From Trebouxia sp. TZW2008 (Eukaryota > Chlorophyta > Trebouxiophyceae > Trebouxiales > Trebouxiaceae), in NCBI GenBank assembly GCA_002118135.1, contig BDIU01000108.1, positions 1 to 51,257 on the forward strand: 51,257 bases of DNA, written 5' to 3'. Positions 22,501-35,089 of this stretch are shown here, in pieces (position 1 is the stretch's first letter; each line of letters begins with the position of its first letter). The notes beneath the pieces were generated by a model. That model searched no databases. It was not told where the DNA came from and saw only the letters and a list, made by a program, of their open reading frames with translations. The position numbers and the translations under genes were made by a program.

Positions 22501-23863
22501 TTATTTGAGCTTCAATGTAGCTTTGCCTTCTGTTGATAGCTTGTTGCGTTCATTCGCTTTCAAGCACTTCTGTTGGTGCAAGTTGTAGCCTTTCAGCAGT
22601 AGCTCTTCAGCTGCCTTGTGAGTTTGTGCTGCAAATTTGACTTTCAAAGCTTTACACAACCCTCTATCAGGCATGCTGCGACCTTGGCTTGCGACGCTGT
22701 CACAATGTTCTTGGACAATAGCTTTTTGCAATAGGCTTCTGTTGATGACAAATAAACATGTTCTTGCATGCAAAGGTACAAAGATAGCACTACCTGCATT
22801 CATAGTCAAATCAAAACCAGAAATCAGAATATTACAGCTTCTGCAGGATTCAGACCTGCTGCAAGTGCCGCCTGGTCAATGGTGGACACCGCAGACTGGC
22901 AGCGAGAGGCAGATTAATTTGTAAACTATCAGAAATTCCAACATTCACAGCCACGAGATATGAGCACACTCTCAGGCTTCTTCATTGGCTTGGGCCAATC
23001 TTCAGGCCTGTGCCAGTGAATAGATTCTGCAGGATGCAGACCTGCTGCAAGTTTCTGTGAACGAGGAAGAGACAGAGCAGAATTAGTATGCAGCAGAATT
23101 TAGCTGCCCACATTTGAGAAGTTCGTGCGCATGATTATTGAGGCCATCGTAGACACTGAGGTGAGTATGATGACCTCAATCCAATGTGCCACATAGACAA
23201 GAATTGTTTGTTTGTGAGCACTCAAACCTATCACCGGAAGACAATCTCCACATGCTGTGACCACGCTGGCTTCCAGCAAACATACAGTTGATGGCACGCA
23301 CCAACGCTGATCCCCTCCACTTTGTGTGCAGCTGAGCACCACTTGCAGCGATTCCACAATGTCAGTGGCTGACATGCTATGCATTTGCATTCTTTTGACA
23401 GTCTTATCTTTGATGTTGACACGCTTGATTCCCTGTGCTTCAACAGCATTCTAAAAGCAAAAGAGAGTGAATTCAAATCATGTTGGAACTTCTTTCTGCA
23501 CTGACAGTCAGCATATGTTGTATTGTGCTGCCAAAAACTTGCCTCAGACAAAGGAGCCCAATTGCAAAGAAATTTTGACATGTAAGACAATGGTGTATGC
23601 ACCAGTCTGTCAGCTCCTTAGCTGCAAAGTTGCAGAAGCACATCTGCTATCGTGTCATGATGCCTGGTCATACTGAGTCGCAGTAGACCTGCAGTGTGTG
23701 CAAAGCCAACTTTCAAATCCCTTAGCACGCTTGCAAATAGGTTTGGCATATTTCCCGTTGCTGCAAGTGTGTCAAGCAAAAAGTGCTTGCGCTCGACGGT
23801 ATGCTTATGGAGCGGACACAAGGTAGGCTTTGGATGAGCTCCACTGTTGTATGAAGTACACAA
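22501..23863 (-). CDS. 3' exons of an unidentified gene
   Basis: The last exon (about 22740-22501) reads IVQEHCDSVASQGRSMPDRG and ends KLSTEGKATLKLK then stop. Upstream coding-looking exons are about 23370-23245 (ATDIVESLQVVLSCTQSGGD to ACGDCLP, followed by a GT) and about 23835-23700 (LHKHTVERKHFLLDTLAATG to LFASVLRDLKVG). Composition is helical and mixed-charge at the C-terminus. I do not recognise the family, and the 5' end is not resolved; it may extend to about 23910 or beyond. Confidence 0.35.
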
Positions 23864-23910
23864 GCTTGCTTAGCAATTTCTGTTGACACGAATCTTTGCT
23901 GAAGTAACAC

Positions 23911-24420
23911 AGCTCATCTATCAATATACTTGCACAGTTTCGTGACAAGATTGTTAATCATTGTAGGAAACCCCTCTGGTAAGCTGAGTTTGCTGTCTAG
24001 TGGTGAGATTGCGGTTGTATGACAAGTACATCAGTATATGCATTTACAAACACACACGAAAGCCATGTTTCATGGTTGATCACACAGCAGCAACATCTGG
24101 CAGTCAATTGAGCTTGGTCGCTTGATACAGCCCAAAGATTTTCTGTTGTGGAGCAGGCAATCCCTCAAACATTCAGCACGATACTGGAAAAGCTGCCTGA
24201 ATAGGACAATAGGTTCATCATACTACTGATTTTGGAGGAATCAAGGCTTGATGTGGCATCTGTGTAATGCTTCCATGTGGAGCATTGCCGCTGGGCAAAT
24301 GATTCACCGTTCCCTTGAAATTAGCTGATTGATCATCAGAAGATTGCAGCAGCGGCTGCTGAGCTGACTGCAGGCTGGTTGACTTGTCCACAACAGCCCT
24401 GCAGGCCATCCTGGTAGTTT
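23911..24420. other. No gene seen
   Basis: This interval separates the unidentified gene ending at 22501 from the 3' end of the transporter gene. It contains no motif or splice-bounded frame that I can support. Confidence 0.4.
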
Positions 24421-26241
24421 TCAGGTGACAGAAGATGAACATGACTTGAGGTTGAGCTGTCGGCCACATTTGTCAACTTGCAAGAGTGTCTTGCAAGATG
24501 AGCAGATGATGGAAGCAGACATTGATACTACACTGCTGTCATGATGTTTGCCTGACACTTGCCTTGAAGTTGCGACGCCATATGCCACCATGCCTGAAAC
24601 TGCCAGGCACATGCCTCCAAATTGGCGCCCTGAAATCTGATCATGAAGGAACAGCCAGCCCCCAAGCAGGACAAGGAAAGTTTTCAGGTGACCTAACACC
24701 TAGTACAGATGCAGACACAAGGTAGGCATACTTTGAGTCAGTCCATCTGACGCTTGCACATGATATTTGCAATGCATATACGAGATTAGGCACACATTGC
24801 AGTACAACAGGCAGCTACATACATGCTTGCCTTGCAGGTTGTAGATGAAGTTTCAGCCTGCTGATTCTCAATCAAGTGCTCTGATGCAGATTGCAATACC
24901 TGGAAAGATACTGCTGAAAAGCGCCCCAGGCACATGAATTGCGACAGATTGACACCCACGGCCATACTGCAAGAAGCTATCATAGTGATGCAAGCTGGCA
25001 GGCTCCAAGCATACTGAGTCACCCAAGATCGGCTGATGTAGAAGTCCAACATTGGACCAGCCAGAAGCAGCGTCCAGCTCTGCAACAAGTCATGTAAGAA
25101 ATCAGGCTGCAGCAAACTCTGGCGGAACTATCAGGATTCCAAAAGGTTTGTCTGCATGCGGCCGTGCACGCAGTATGTGCAGCCCACCTGTGCAGGTGCA
25201 GTATTAGCCAGCAGCTCATGAGAGGACAACTTGTGCTTTTGCTGCATGGTGCGGCAAAATATCTGCTGCATGCCACTGGACACAATGGACACACCAGCAA
25301 GCACAAGACCTGCTGTGTTGTTTCCAAGATTGACATCTGTGACAGTCCTGCAGGTGCCAGCTCTATGTCAGAGCGATGCATGCACTGAGACATGCTGACA
25401 ACTTGTGAAACTCAAGCGTATCATGGCTTGCAGGCTTTCAGAGCAATTAACAGCAAGTCATTGCAAATACAAGATCAGCAAAGTCTTACACAATGGCAAC
25501 ACCAGCCAGGACCATCATGATTGCTGCGACGGCGTTGGAAGAGAACTTCTTGCCAAGCCAGAACTTTTCCACAAGGCAAACAAAAGGAACAATAAGTAGC
25601 TTGGCATTCTGCACAAGCACATTGAATGCAGTCTGCGGTTGTTCTGAGCAGCCAAAGCTTGCAGTGGAGCAGGCAATGTGATCCGGGTTTGGTCTGCTAC
25701 CTGGTACAAGCTGACAGAGTTGATCATGAGAGAAAGGTTCAGGGACACAATTGAAAGGTTGGCTGTAAGAGTAAACAGCGCCAAGTCTGCAATGCAGCGC
25801 CCAGACAATCTCAAACCCTGGCAGCAGCAGATTGACCTATAGCTATCCAAAGCATTGTACCTCTTCTTGGCAACTTGGCAGCTGCCTTTCCAGAGAAGGC
25901 TTGTGCTATCCAAATGCTCAAGGTGCACACAGCGTAGTGCAAGCCAGACAAGGTTGTGGCTGCGTGACAACTGGACACTCTCAGGCCAACATTACGTATG
26001 CTAAATTGTGTCGCTGCTTACTGGCCAAGGTCGTTGTGAATACAATCAACCAGATCTGCAAATGCTAGGCTGCTGCAGGTCATTACAGGGAGCACAAGAT
26101 TTTAAGAGGCTGACCGTAGTGGAAGCCATATCCCACGTTGCTCATCAATACTTTATTGATAAAGATTATCGATACGGAAGTCGACACATTGCACAGCCAA
26201 GCCAAGGCGTCGCCAGCAAACTTTCCGGACTGGACACTCAT
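24421..26241 (-). CDS. DMT-superfamily transporter, nucleotide-sugar/triose-phosphate translocator type
   Basis: Multi-pass transporter resembling SLC35E3-like and plant TPT/KT-group proteins, expected in Golgi, ER or plastid membrane; substrate unknown. Proposed exons are 26241-26115, 25959-25861, 25786-25701, 25608-25490, 25347-25188, 25079-24900 and 24699-24421. They total exactly 350 codons with every phase matching. Exon 1 starts MSVQSGKFAGDALAWLCNVS and contains SVSIIFINKVLMSNVGYGFH, the conserved Asn-Lys of helix 1. Exon 2 has TTLSGLHYAVCTLSIW. Exon 3 ends NLSLMINSVSLYQ, the classic NxSLxxNSVgfYQ block. Exon 4 reads NAKLLIVPFVCLVEKFWLGK. Exon 5 starts at TVTDVNLGNNTAGLVLAGVS, the start of the second structural repeat. 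Exon 7 reads VLGHLKTFLVLLGGWLFL to GGMCLAVSGMVAYG. The last about 45 residues after the final helix are a soluble Ser/Cys-rich tail. Length (349 aa) is normal for the family. A second, half-length relative lies at 39.0-39.6 kb. Confidence 0.92.
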
Positions 26242-28526
26242 ACTTGCAGGGTCCGGTCAAAGCTGTGGGAAAGACGAGCTATGAATGATCTGCGCGACAA
26301 CGACTGGTGAACTGCCTGGCGGTCAGCTCAAGCTCCCTATTTGTTAATGACAAGTTGCTGCAGTGGCTGCTGCTGTCTGTAGCCCCTCGCTGTGAGCCTC
26401 TTTGGCAACGTGCTCCGGGATCCCTCGAAGGGGGTACGAGTCAAGAGATCACGATGAGTGTTGTCATCGATCACGAAAGCGAGTGAAGGCAATGCAATTC
26501 AGAGATATGCTTCAGATGTAAACTTGAGGGTTCTCAAACATTCAGCGCAGCAGCAACACGGCAGCAGCGCATCTATTTTCCTCGAGAAGTCAAGCCTCCA
26601 CATGGCCCCCCCACATGGCTCCCCGCATAGACTTCCTGCTCCGCGGCCCTGCCCCAACCCCGGACACTCGATTTTGCGGCCCCTTTTCCCCTCCTGCTTT
26701 CGGGGGGAGGGGGGGGGCCCTTCCGCAAAGGCAGGTCAAGGTTCGGTCTGTGACACAAGTCATGCCTGAGCACAATTTCGCAACTCGTCTCAAGGCTTGT
26801 TGACGCCATTTCAACTTTTCATTGCACGCAATAAGAGGCATGGTGCAAGGTTCCGTGAAGGCATTGTTGACAGGCAACAGCTTGAGAAAATGCAAGTCGA
26901 GGCATACAGGCTCTTCACAAGACCACAGCTTCTTTGTTGAACATGAGCAGCTCACAAAAAGCTTGCTGTGAGGAACTCAGCTCTGCTTGCATACAAAATG
27001 CAACAGCTGAAGATGTTCTGACGAGTATGCAATGATGAATGAGAAGAGATAATTACCTCTTCCTTATAAGGGGATATCATACCTGTGCAAGATAGTGCAG
27101 AGAAATGAAGATGGGGTATGTGCCTGCTTGTATAGCCAGCCAGCAAAGGAGCTTCCAATCAACAAAGCTTTTGTATAGCTTTTTACCAGTAAGTCAGACT
27201 GGGGACCGGGATTTTCTGCTATTTCACATGGTAGTACAATGTGACGTCCATCATGAGGGGCAGAAAGCTTGCAAGCAAAGCTGCTGCTAGCTGATATGGC
27301 GCAGTCAAATGCTGTCACCTCGAGGTGAGCTCATGCAACGCAGCTGAGCAAGCATGAACAAGTCTCCCACAGTTCCAGTACTGCAAGCTTCTGCAACAGT
27401 GGTACATTGTCCCTTGTCTTCTTTGCTCAGTTCCTGTAGTATGGTTCTATGTCTCGACTGATTCTTGCTTGATTACTCCACCACTGGCTTACGGGGTCAC
27501 ATCAAGTTGATCAAGGTGAATGCAACCTGTTGTCAAGTTGGCATGTATAGCACATCTGTACAAGCCAAATTTTATGCTCAGCATTGCACGCACTGCCAGA
27601 GCTTACAACTACAATCATTACATATGGCAGTCAGCAGCGACAAAAACAACATTTGCACATGCTATACCATCCAGAAGTCAAGACAGCCACAAGTTGCAGG
27701 CAGTTATTTCAATGGATGGCAGGTCCAAGCACGCATTGAGGTGCACTGTGACGGAGAGAATTTTTGTCATCTTATGACCACTGCTCAGAGTTCTTGCACC
27801 ATATTGGAGAATTATATCTCTGCACTAGCTGCAGGGTTATTTGCAGTCTGACTGCCTGCATTCACATGCAGTGTAAACAGTTCAGGTTAGCACCAGCCTG
27901 AACTAATTGCAACGAGTCAATTGCTCCTTTACATACCTGGCCGGGCTTGCTGACCCTGTCTAGCATGCACGGCCAATGAACACATGCTTGACTGGATGCA
28001 ATACAGCAAAAATGCAAAACAGCAAAAACGAGTGCTGCAGAAATACATACTGTGCAAGAAGTTCTACAAGTTTGTCTGAGACGGGTCACATGCAGCAGCA
28101 CGGTCTGCATCCAAACTGATGTCTGCCCTGAGCTTCTGCCTCAGCAGAAAGCATGAATTGTAACAATCCATGAATGCAAAACCACTGGTTCGTTGTGAAC
28201 CCTTCTTTGCTTAAATTGCTCAAGCAAGTCAAGGCGATCTGTGCTAGGCGAATTCTGTTTGAAATAAAAATGGCGTAAGAAAGCTTGAACACAAGCCAAC
28301 GTGACTTGCTGCAACCCTCAAAATGCATGCCTCAAAACTTAAATCTGTCCATACCCATCCATGTCCTTGGACCATGACGGCAGACTGCTGGCAAGCTAGT
28401 AGTGGTGCAGGGACTTGTCATATAGGTACTCTTGATCCCAAAGCTAGAGTTGGTATCCGCTCTAGATCTTGTACTAATGCTGCTGCTGTCACAAAAGTTC
28501 AAGCTCAGGCCCAAGCTGACCTTTCC
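26242..28526. other. Transporter upstream region and unassigned DNA
   Basis: The first few hundred bases (26242-26460) are GC-rich and probably include the 5'UTR and promoter of the minus-strand transporter. A C/G-rich block at 26595-26745 contains a near-continuous G run. Frames at 27465-27851 (+) and 27862-28328 (-) show no recognisable motif; I make no gene call. Confidence 0.4.
26701..26720 (+). repeat. G-run, possible quadruplex-forming tract
   Basis: GGGGGGAGGGGGGGGG lies inside a C-rich then G-rich block about 460 bp upstream of the transporter start. The run is long enough to supply several GGG tracts, so a G-quadruplex is possible. Homopolymers of this kind are also assembly-error prone. 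Confidence 0.5.
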
Positions 28527-31500
28527 CTAATTCCTGGATGTCTTTGTGCTGGCATGCTTATGCACTGTTGGCACAGGGTCTGATGGGGTATCATACAAGA
28601 AAGACCTTTTCTGTGTTGGTCTTCTGGCTGAGGGACTGGTCACTCCTTCATCCATGGGTGTCAATCTTGGGATTTGGAATACTTCAGTGCGGCTGTGACC
28701 AAGCAGGCTGCTTGGGCATGATTTGGCTGATGCGCTAGGGGAAAGGCAAAGTTGCTGTCGCGTGAGCTCAGCGCTAATCCTACCAGCATCGGTTTGAGCA
28801 GCTGCAGAGGACAAATTGCCAATGTCATTTATCAAGCTTAGCCACTGTGGGCGGCCATGCTGACCTATGACGCTCAGCTGCAATTGTGATGGAGTACAGG
28901 CTGATGTCAGTGTTTCTGCTGGCTGTGTTGACACTGATCCAACTTCACTCTTGTGCAGCTTGTATGTGGGCTGACCTGTGGAATGCTTGGCACGCACAGG
29001 CCTGGTCAGCTGCGACGACGGTGCAGTCACCAGAGTCCCAGTTTGAACTGGGCTGCTGAAATGTTTCCAAGTCCAGCCTGTCTTGCCTGCACCTTTTGTC
29101 AGAGCCTGTTGGCTGTGTCAGGCCAGTGTGGGTGTGCGGCCCAAGCTGAGTTGCTGGAGGTTCAACGAGGCAGACTGGGGGTGCAACAAAACGTGACTGG
29201 GGGGTCAAGGACTGGTGCCGCAAGTTGTGCGCAAAATGTGCTTGACTGCCTTGAGGGCTCAGTGCTGAGGGACTGGCATCTACACATCCGCCTGCTGCAC
29301 CCGCAACAGGAGCTTCAGGCAGCGCAATTGCCCGATCAGGCAATGTCAGCATGCCATCTCTGTCTGTGTTGCTGGCCTTGGCATTGCCCTGGGACAGCTG
29401 TGTCGACAAGACAGCCCTTGATGCAACTCTGCCAGATTCCCTCAGCAACCTGCAAGCGGTATGGGTCAGGTGCTGCCTGAGGCAGTACACCAAGCCTATG
29501 CTCACATGATCAGCTGCAAAGTCAGAAGCTCAAGAGTGTTTGCACAGTGGTGGAAAGCAAGCAGGACCACTGGCAAAATCAGCACAATCAGAGACTTAGT
29601 ATTCATGCAATTGAGTCATGCAATGCAGTCATGCAAAGAGTTTGCAAGGTCCAGGCTTAGGAGCTGAAGTCATCCAGAGCAGAAGCAGACACAAAGTAAG
29701 CCTGAAAACTCAGCACTGCTCGAACAGTGGTATGTGCTGAGGCAGGAATATGGTGCATCAGTTTTGCTATACAGAAATTGGCCAGCAATGCAGTAGCCTG
29801 TCAATCCTGCTCAGCCTTTACCAAAAAAAAAATACAAACAATGCTTGAAACAGACGGATCTGATACATAGGGCACCTGCCTGTGGGTATTGTCAAATTCT
29901 TCCACAGCTGTATTTGACATGGTCACAGGGCCCGGTATTGACATGCTCAGCAGATTGGGTGCGCCAGCAGGCTTGTTTGTCAGCGCAGCTTGGCCTGTTT
30001 CGGCTGCACTAGGCGCCCATTGCAATGAAGAGGCTGATCTGGGCAAAAGATGACTCATCAATCCTCTAACCCAAGCTTGCACTTGGCTCAACATCTCTAC
30101 CACCTACATGCTGAACGCGCGTCAGCACCTGCTGCAGCTTTTGTGTTGCAGTTGCAGTCATCAAGCTGGCAGTTTTGCTTTGAGATGGCTGACTGCAAAC
30201 AAAGCTGTGCGCTGCCAGTGAGTTGTGTCACATCTGTCAGTGCTTGACTGCATCAAGCTTTCAATGCCAAGTCTGCAGATGTGTGTTCATCAGGAAAGAC
30301 GAAATGTGCTGTTGTCACATGAATCCATTGCTCCGTTCACGCTAAAGTTTCTGCAAGGGATAAGTACTGTGTGCAGTGTCAGGGCAGCACATACTTGCTG
30401 GTGGTGCAAAGATGCCGCTTGCTGGTCCCAGCGCTGCAGGGCAGACAGCAGGGCCTGCAAGAGAGCTGCTCTGGTATTGTCAATGGCATCGATGATATCC
30501 AAAAGGGTTGTCAGCTGCTGTATTGGCCAGTCCACTGCCTGCAATACCAGCATAAGCTGATGCCGAGACCATACTGAGGGTGCAGTGTTTCCATGCAATC
30601 TCAATTCCAGTTTGCAAACATCATTCCAATCAATTCAACTATGCACAAGCCTGCAAGCAACGCTGCAGACAATGTCTGGTGCACATGCCAGGCGTCCAGG
30701 TCACACAATTTCTTTCTGAGAGACATCTTGCAGGCCTAAGGTTGCAGCCTCACCAGATCACTGGGCCCAAAAACCACAGCGTCAGCAGCAACTCCACACA
30801 AGCCTTCCTTCACCAGGTGAGCTTGGGCAGATTGAATCTTGCCTGCTTGCTGATACTGGCTGGCTGATGCTTCTAGCCCTGCCACAACCGTCTGGCGCAC
30901 TTTGTCGAGCATTCCAGTCAATTTAGCACTGTTCGGCTCTGTTGGCAGCCTGCATTCAGCACAGTGCAAATGACTTTTGTGCTGTAGGAACAGTGCAATT
31001 GCAACAGTCAGCTCAGCTGTTTTTAGGTGTCTACATGAGCTGTCTGGTTGTAGCTGCTTCCACATACACTCATCAGATGACTTGTGATTGATGATTATTG
31101 CACAGGCAAGTATGAAAGGAGCTGTGATTACCTCACATGAATCAAACGACTCGTAAAACTGTAAGGTGTGTACAATGACTTGCAAGATGTATATACATAC
31201 ATGCTGTTCCAATGATGCATTGATATTGGTACGAGTCAGCGATCTGCATTAAGATGGCTAGCAAACAAGCTTTCTTAGCTCATGATGTAAATATACTGGC
31301 CTGCTTGTATGTCCAGACCATTAACACTCAACAAGACTGAAAGACAGCATGAACAGTATCAATGATGCATTTGCACCAACCTATAGACATGGTCTCAGTC
31401 CCCTTAGTGCAAGCACCTGCAGCCAAGCTTTCATACAAAAATTGCTGTTTGAATGATGTTTTACAAGGCAAACAATTTGGCGATGCCTCAGACAAAGCAC

Positions 31501-32853
31501 AAACTCACAGCAACATTCCCTGCAGCAGGCCTTGTCGCTCCTTGGCAATGATACGCAATTGCTGGCCTTGGAGCCTGTGCTCCATGCTGGCATTGCGGTG
31601 TGCTTGCAGCGTGTCCATACACCGCACAGCTGACTGCTGCTGCGCAATGATAGCCTGCTCTGCATGCCGCAGCAGCCTTTGACTTGCGTCCATGTCCTTC
31701 AGCAAATCATCAATCATACCCAGCAGCCCAGATGCACCTCCTCTGATGTTGTCGATATCATTGACTGTGCTCCCATGAAAGATATGTATGAGGTTTTGCA
31801 GCACTCCAATTTGCTCCAGGTCAGCTTGCAAAATCAAGAGCAGCTTGCTGGGCTGCTTGCCCAACTCAAAACACATGTCATTTGCAGCTTGGGGCGATAA
31901 GTCAACCTGAATTACTTCTGCAAATTCCAAGGCCTTTTGAACATGTGAAGAGTCAAGATCGAAAACATGCAGCTTCTGAACATCTGTCATTACTTTCATA
32001 ATGTCCTTGAGCTGGCTGGTTGGCTGCTCAGGACAATGCATTTCAGCTACACAGCCGGGCCTAGCTTGACGAGGCTGGTTATAATGGGCGACAAATTTGA
32101 TCTGTCCTGTCTTTCAGGGTCTTCTGCTTGAGTACTTGCATATGAAGGATGCTGACTGCTGATGCGCCTGTCATACCAATGGCAATGCCCTGTGCAAGCT
32201 TACAACTTTTGATGACAGCTTGCAACACAATTGTATGTGCAATGCTTTTTGGCCGCTGCATTCCTGGAACAGAGGGCATACAACAAGAGTCAGTGAGCGC
32301 TGTGTTTGTGTGCTGCTCATGGTTCAGGTCATTCAGCTGGTGTACTGCTTGAGCTGCAATTTTCAATGTTGCTGTGCCAGATCTTTAGCTGTATGTTGCA
32401 TACCTTGCACATGGGTCGTTGCAAATCTTGCCTGCCGGCTATCAAGACTTAGTTGGTACTGAGAATGCAATGTGCTGCTGCCTGCGCGAGCATGTGCACC
32501 AATACAGTGAGGGCTGCCTGCAGCGACGAAGTCTTCGCAAACTACAACAAACGACTAAATCGACTTGCATTCATAGATCAGCAGATGTAGGCCGGGGAGT
32601 GATGAAGCTGCGCAAATTCCCACGATGGACGGTGCGAAACCTGCCGGCGGCAGAAGGCTTTTGTCGCTTTGTCAAGGGCCCCACCTGCAGCTGCGCATGC
32701 CCGAAAAGTCGTTTGTAATATGTTGTCTCGGTCGGCCGCGAAATGACTGTCGGGTTCAGTGCTGCCTTTCAAATTGCTGTCTGCGTTCGCAGCGTGACAT
32801 CGACATCCGAGAATGCGGTCTCGGAAAACGAGCACGAGCCCCCAGGGGACCAA
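28527..32853 (-). CDS. Coiled-coil protein of unknown function, multi-exon
   Basis: A long minus-strand gene whose likely first exon is the GC-rich block about 32853-32585 (with SNLKGSTEPDSHFAADRDNI and ACAAAGGALDKATKAFCRRQ). Further coding segments include about 32470-32403 (SQYQLSLDSRQARFATTHVQ) and about 32270-32090 (GMQRPKSIAHTIVLQAVIKS to LHMQVLKQKTLKDRTDQI). A large exon at 32041-31509 contains QADLEQIGVLQNLIHIFHG, IDDLLKDMDASQRLLRHAEQ and GQQLRIIAKERQG, and ends at GTGAGT. Others are about 30930-30730 (MLDKVRQTVVAGLEASASQY), 30570-30390 (LTTLLDIIDAIDNTRAALLQ) and 30100-29880 (VVEMLSQVQAWVRGLMSHLL). The C-terminus (29505-28527) is Ser/Pro/Thr/Gln-rich and disordered, ending KHASTKTSRN then stop. 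Heptad-like Leu spacing indicates coiled coils followed by a disordered tail. That architecture is common in cytoskeletal, spindle or autophagy scaffolds, but I cannot name the family. Confidence 0.5.
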
Positions 32854-33295
32854 GATCAGTTGTGATCGCGCTTATATAATTATAAGGTACCGATACAGCC
32901 AATACTTGGCTGGGTTTAAACTCAAAGACTAGCGCATTCATTGTGTACACCGGCGGCAAGATCTGTAAAATGCTCGACATTGAGGATTTGCTTCGAAAGT
33001 TGCTGCGGGTAACTAGTTTTGGTACTGTATGGAGGGGTCGAGATGACATCAAGAAGAAGAAGATAGAATTATTTTACATGCTTTAGCCAGCAACAAGGCT
33101 GATCCCCTGTGCCAAAAAAGACTGTGTGCCCATCAAGTTCAAGCGCTCTATAATATAGTGAAACACATCCAGTTCAGTCACTGACGGTCATGAAGTGCAA
33201 AGAAAGTGCACCTATTTTATCCGTAATAAATCAATTCAACTGATTTGACAAGTTGTCACACAAGATATTGTATATTTCAGCTGTAGGCTGTACAG

Positions 33296-34512
33296 CTAAC
33301 TTTCCAACACCCTGGCTTTCATAAAACGTTCAAGGCTCTGATCAGATCTGGTACTGCCGTATGCCATACTAGATGTGATTGGCTTTTGTACGCTTGCAGA
33401 AAATCTCGGCTCAAGCGTGCTTATGCTGGTTACAGACTCTTCTCTTCTGAAGAGTGAAGAGGGCCCTCTCTTTTGTATTAAAAATACATTGTGTATAACG
33501 CTTTTGGTAGAATCAGCGCAATTTAAGCAACAATGAATGAGAGATTGCACTGGCGCGCCTTAAAGCTCTGTTCTTGACTGCTGTGCAGCCAACATTTGTG
33601 GTGTTGCATCTGTGCATTGGCAGCCATACAGGCTGTCTCAGGTTTGGATGTGGCTGCTTCAATCATGTGGCCACCATGGCAGGTTGCCTGCTCAGTGGGT
33701 CAACAGCGTTGACGCTGCAATGTCCCAAATGGACAAACTCTACTAGGCTGGAAGCTTGGGAGCCTCTCATTTACTCTCATCTCACTTGACACTCTAGACA
33801 ATGATTTCGGTAGCACCCAACTGAGAACTGCAGGGGCAAGGCCTTTCATACATGCGTGCTGATGTTGCACAGCTATATAGCAATAAGCAATCAAACGCAG
33901 GCTGCAAAGCAGCCTCACAATGGCATCTACACTTGCTTGACATTGACATGATACCTGCCATGGCATCACACACTGCTTTCTGCCATGGCCATCAACACTC
34001 TGCTCATTGTCCTCAGCTGCAGTCACTTGCAGACTTGCATGTCAATGCCGTCATTTGCGTCGTCGTCTTTGGTTTCTGGCACTATAAAGTCATTATGCTG
34101 ATGGTAAAGCTGATAGAAGAGGTTCTGGCATAGACCTGCGCAGGCGGCAACCAGCACCAGAATTTTGCTGGCATCCTCACACAATATACTATGCCCACAC
34201 CACACATGACTCACACACGTGTACATTGCACCACATGCACAGGCTCATCAATTGTCAGAAGATCCTCCTGTATCGTCTCACTAATCTGAAGCATGCGTAC
34301 AACCTAGAACATGCTGAAAGTTTATAGTTCATCTCAGCACTATATTGAAACAAGCAGAATTTACCTGGCAACAGGCTGCAACCCTTTAGAGCTGTGCATG
34401 CAATTGCTGAACATCTTATATTGATGTGTATGGTTGAATTTGCATGGGCTAAAGATGTCTGGATGGGTTTATCCCACCAGTCCATCTGCAGTGCCATAGC
34501 CAGCCGCAGCAA
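33296..34512 (-). CDS. 3' exons of an unidentified gene
   Basis: Minus-strand coding segments include about 34512-34445 (LLRLAMALQMDWWDKPIQTS), about 34302-34235 after an acceptor CTAG (VVRMLQISETIQEDLLTIDE) and about 34180-34040 (EDASKILVLVAACAGLCQNL to the acidic ETKDDDANDGIDMQ). A possible segment lies at about 33870-33720 (LAPAVLSWVLPKSLSRVSSE). The last exon at about 33470-33296 reads KRGPSSLFRREESVTSISTL and ends SLERFMKARVLES then stop. The product would be helical with an acidic loop and a Ser-rich basic tail. The family is not recognised and the 5' end probably lies beyond 34512. Its 3' end is about 450 bp upstream of the start of the coiled-coil gene on the same strand. Confidence 0.4.
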
Positions 34513-35089
34513 ATGATTGAAATTGAATGTCGAGTGCTATCAACAATTTACGATGTTGAAGTATATTGTGCCACAGACATACTAATTGCATTGCAAGTTT
34601 GCTCATCCTGCATTTGTACAGATCTGCTGAGTCGTTCGGTGTGCATTTGTATAGATGCTGTGAGTGCTCTTCACTAGCCCTGTCTTAGAGTCAGTGCCAT
34701 TGTTCAAGACAGGAATGCATGCATCTGAGCTCTTGATTGTTACTACATGATATAGACTGTCATTGAACATGCCAACTTGGCATTTGAAACTGCAATGGTA
34801 ACTTCAAACTGAATTCACTCACAGCCCCTGCTATTTTGAATTGTACAAGAACGAAGTATGCCTGTTCCTGTGGTACTGATTGACCCCCATGCTACATACA
34901 TATGTCCTTCAGTCCCACAAACACCACAGACAAAGCAACAAGCCATTTCCATCATGGTGTATGATCATCTAGAGACCTAAGTACAGAATTTGTAAGTTTG
35001 ATTCTAAATTTGGACACTAACCTAAAACAAGATTGTGGTGCAGAAAAGGCACCTACATTTACAGGACCTGATCTGTCAGGAAATACCTC
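34513..35089. other. No gene seen
   Basis: AT-richer DNA downstream of the fucosyltransferase-like gene and upstream of the previous minus-strand exons. No splice-bounded frame or repeat stands out. Confidence 0.4.

Noticed and set aside
28953..29480. 175-codon plus-strand frame
   Set aside because: Cys/Gln-rich antisense shadow of the Ser/Pro-rich C-terminal region of the minus-strand coiled-coil gene.
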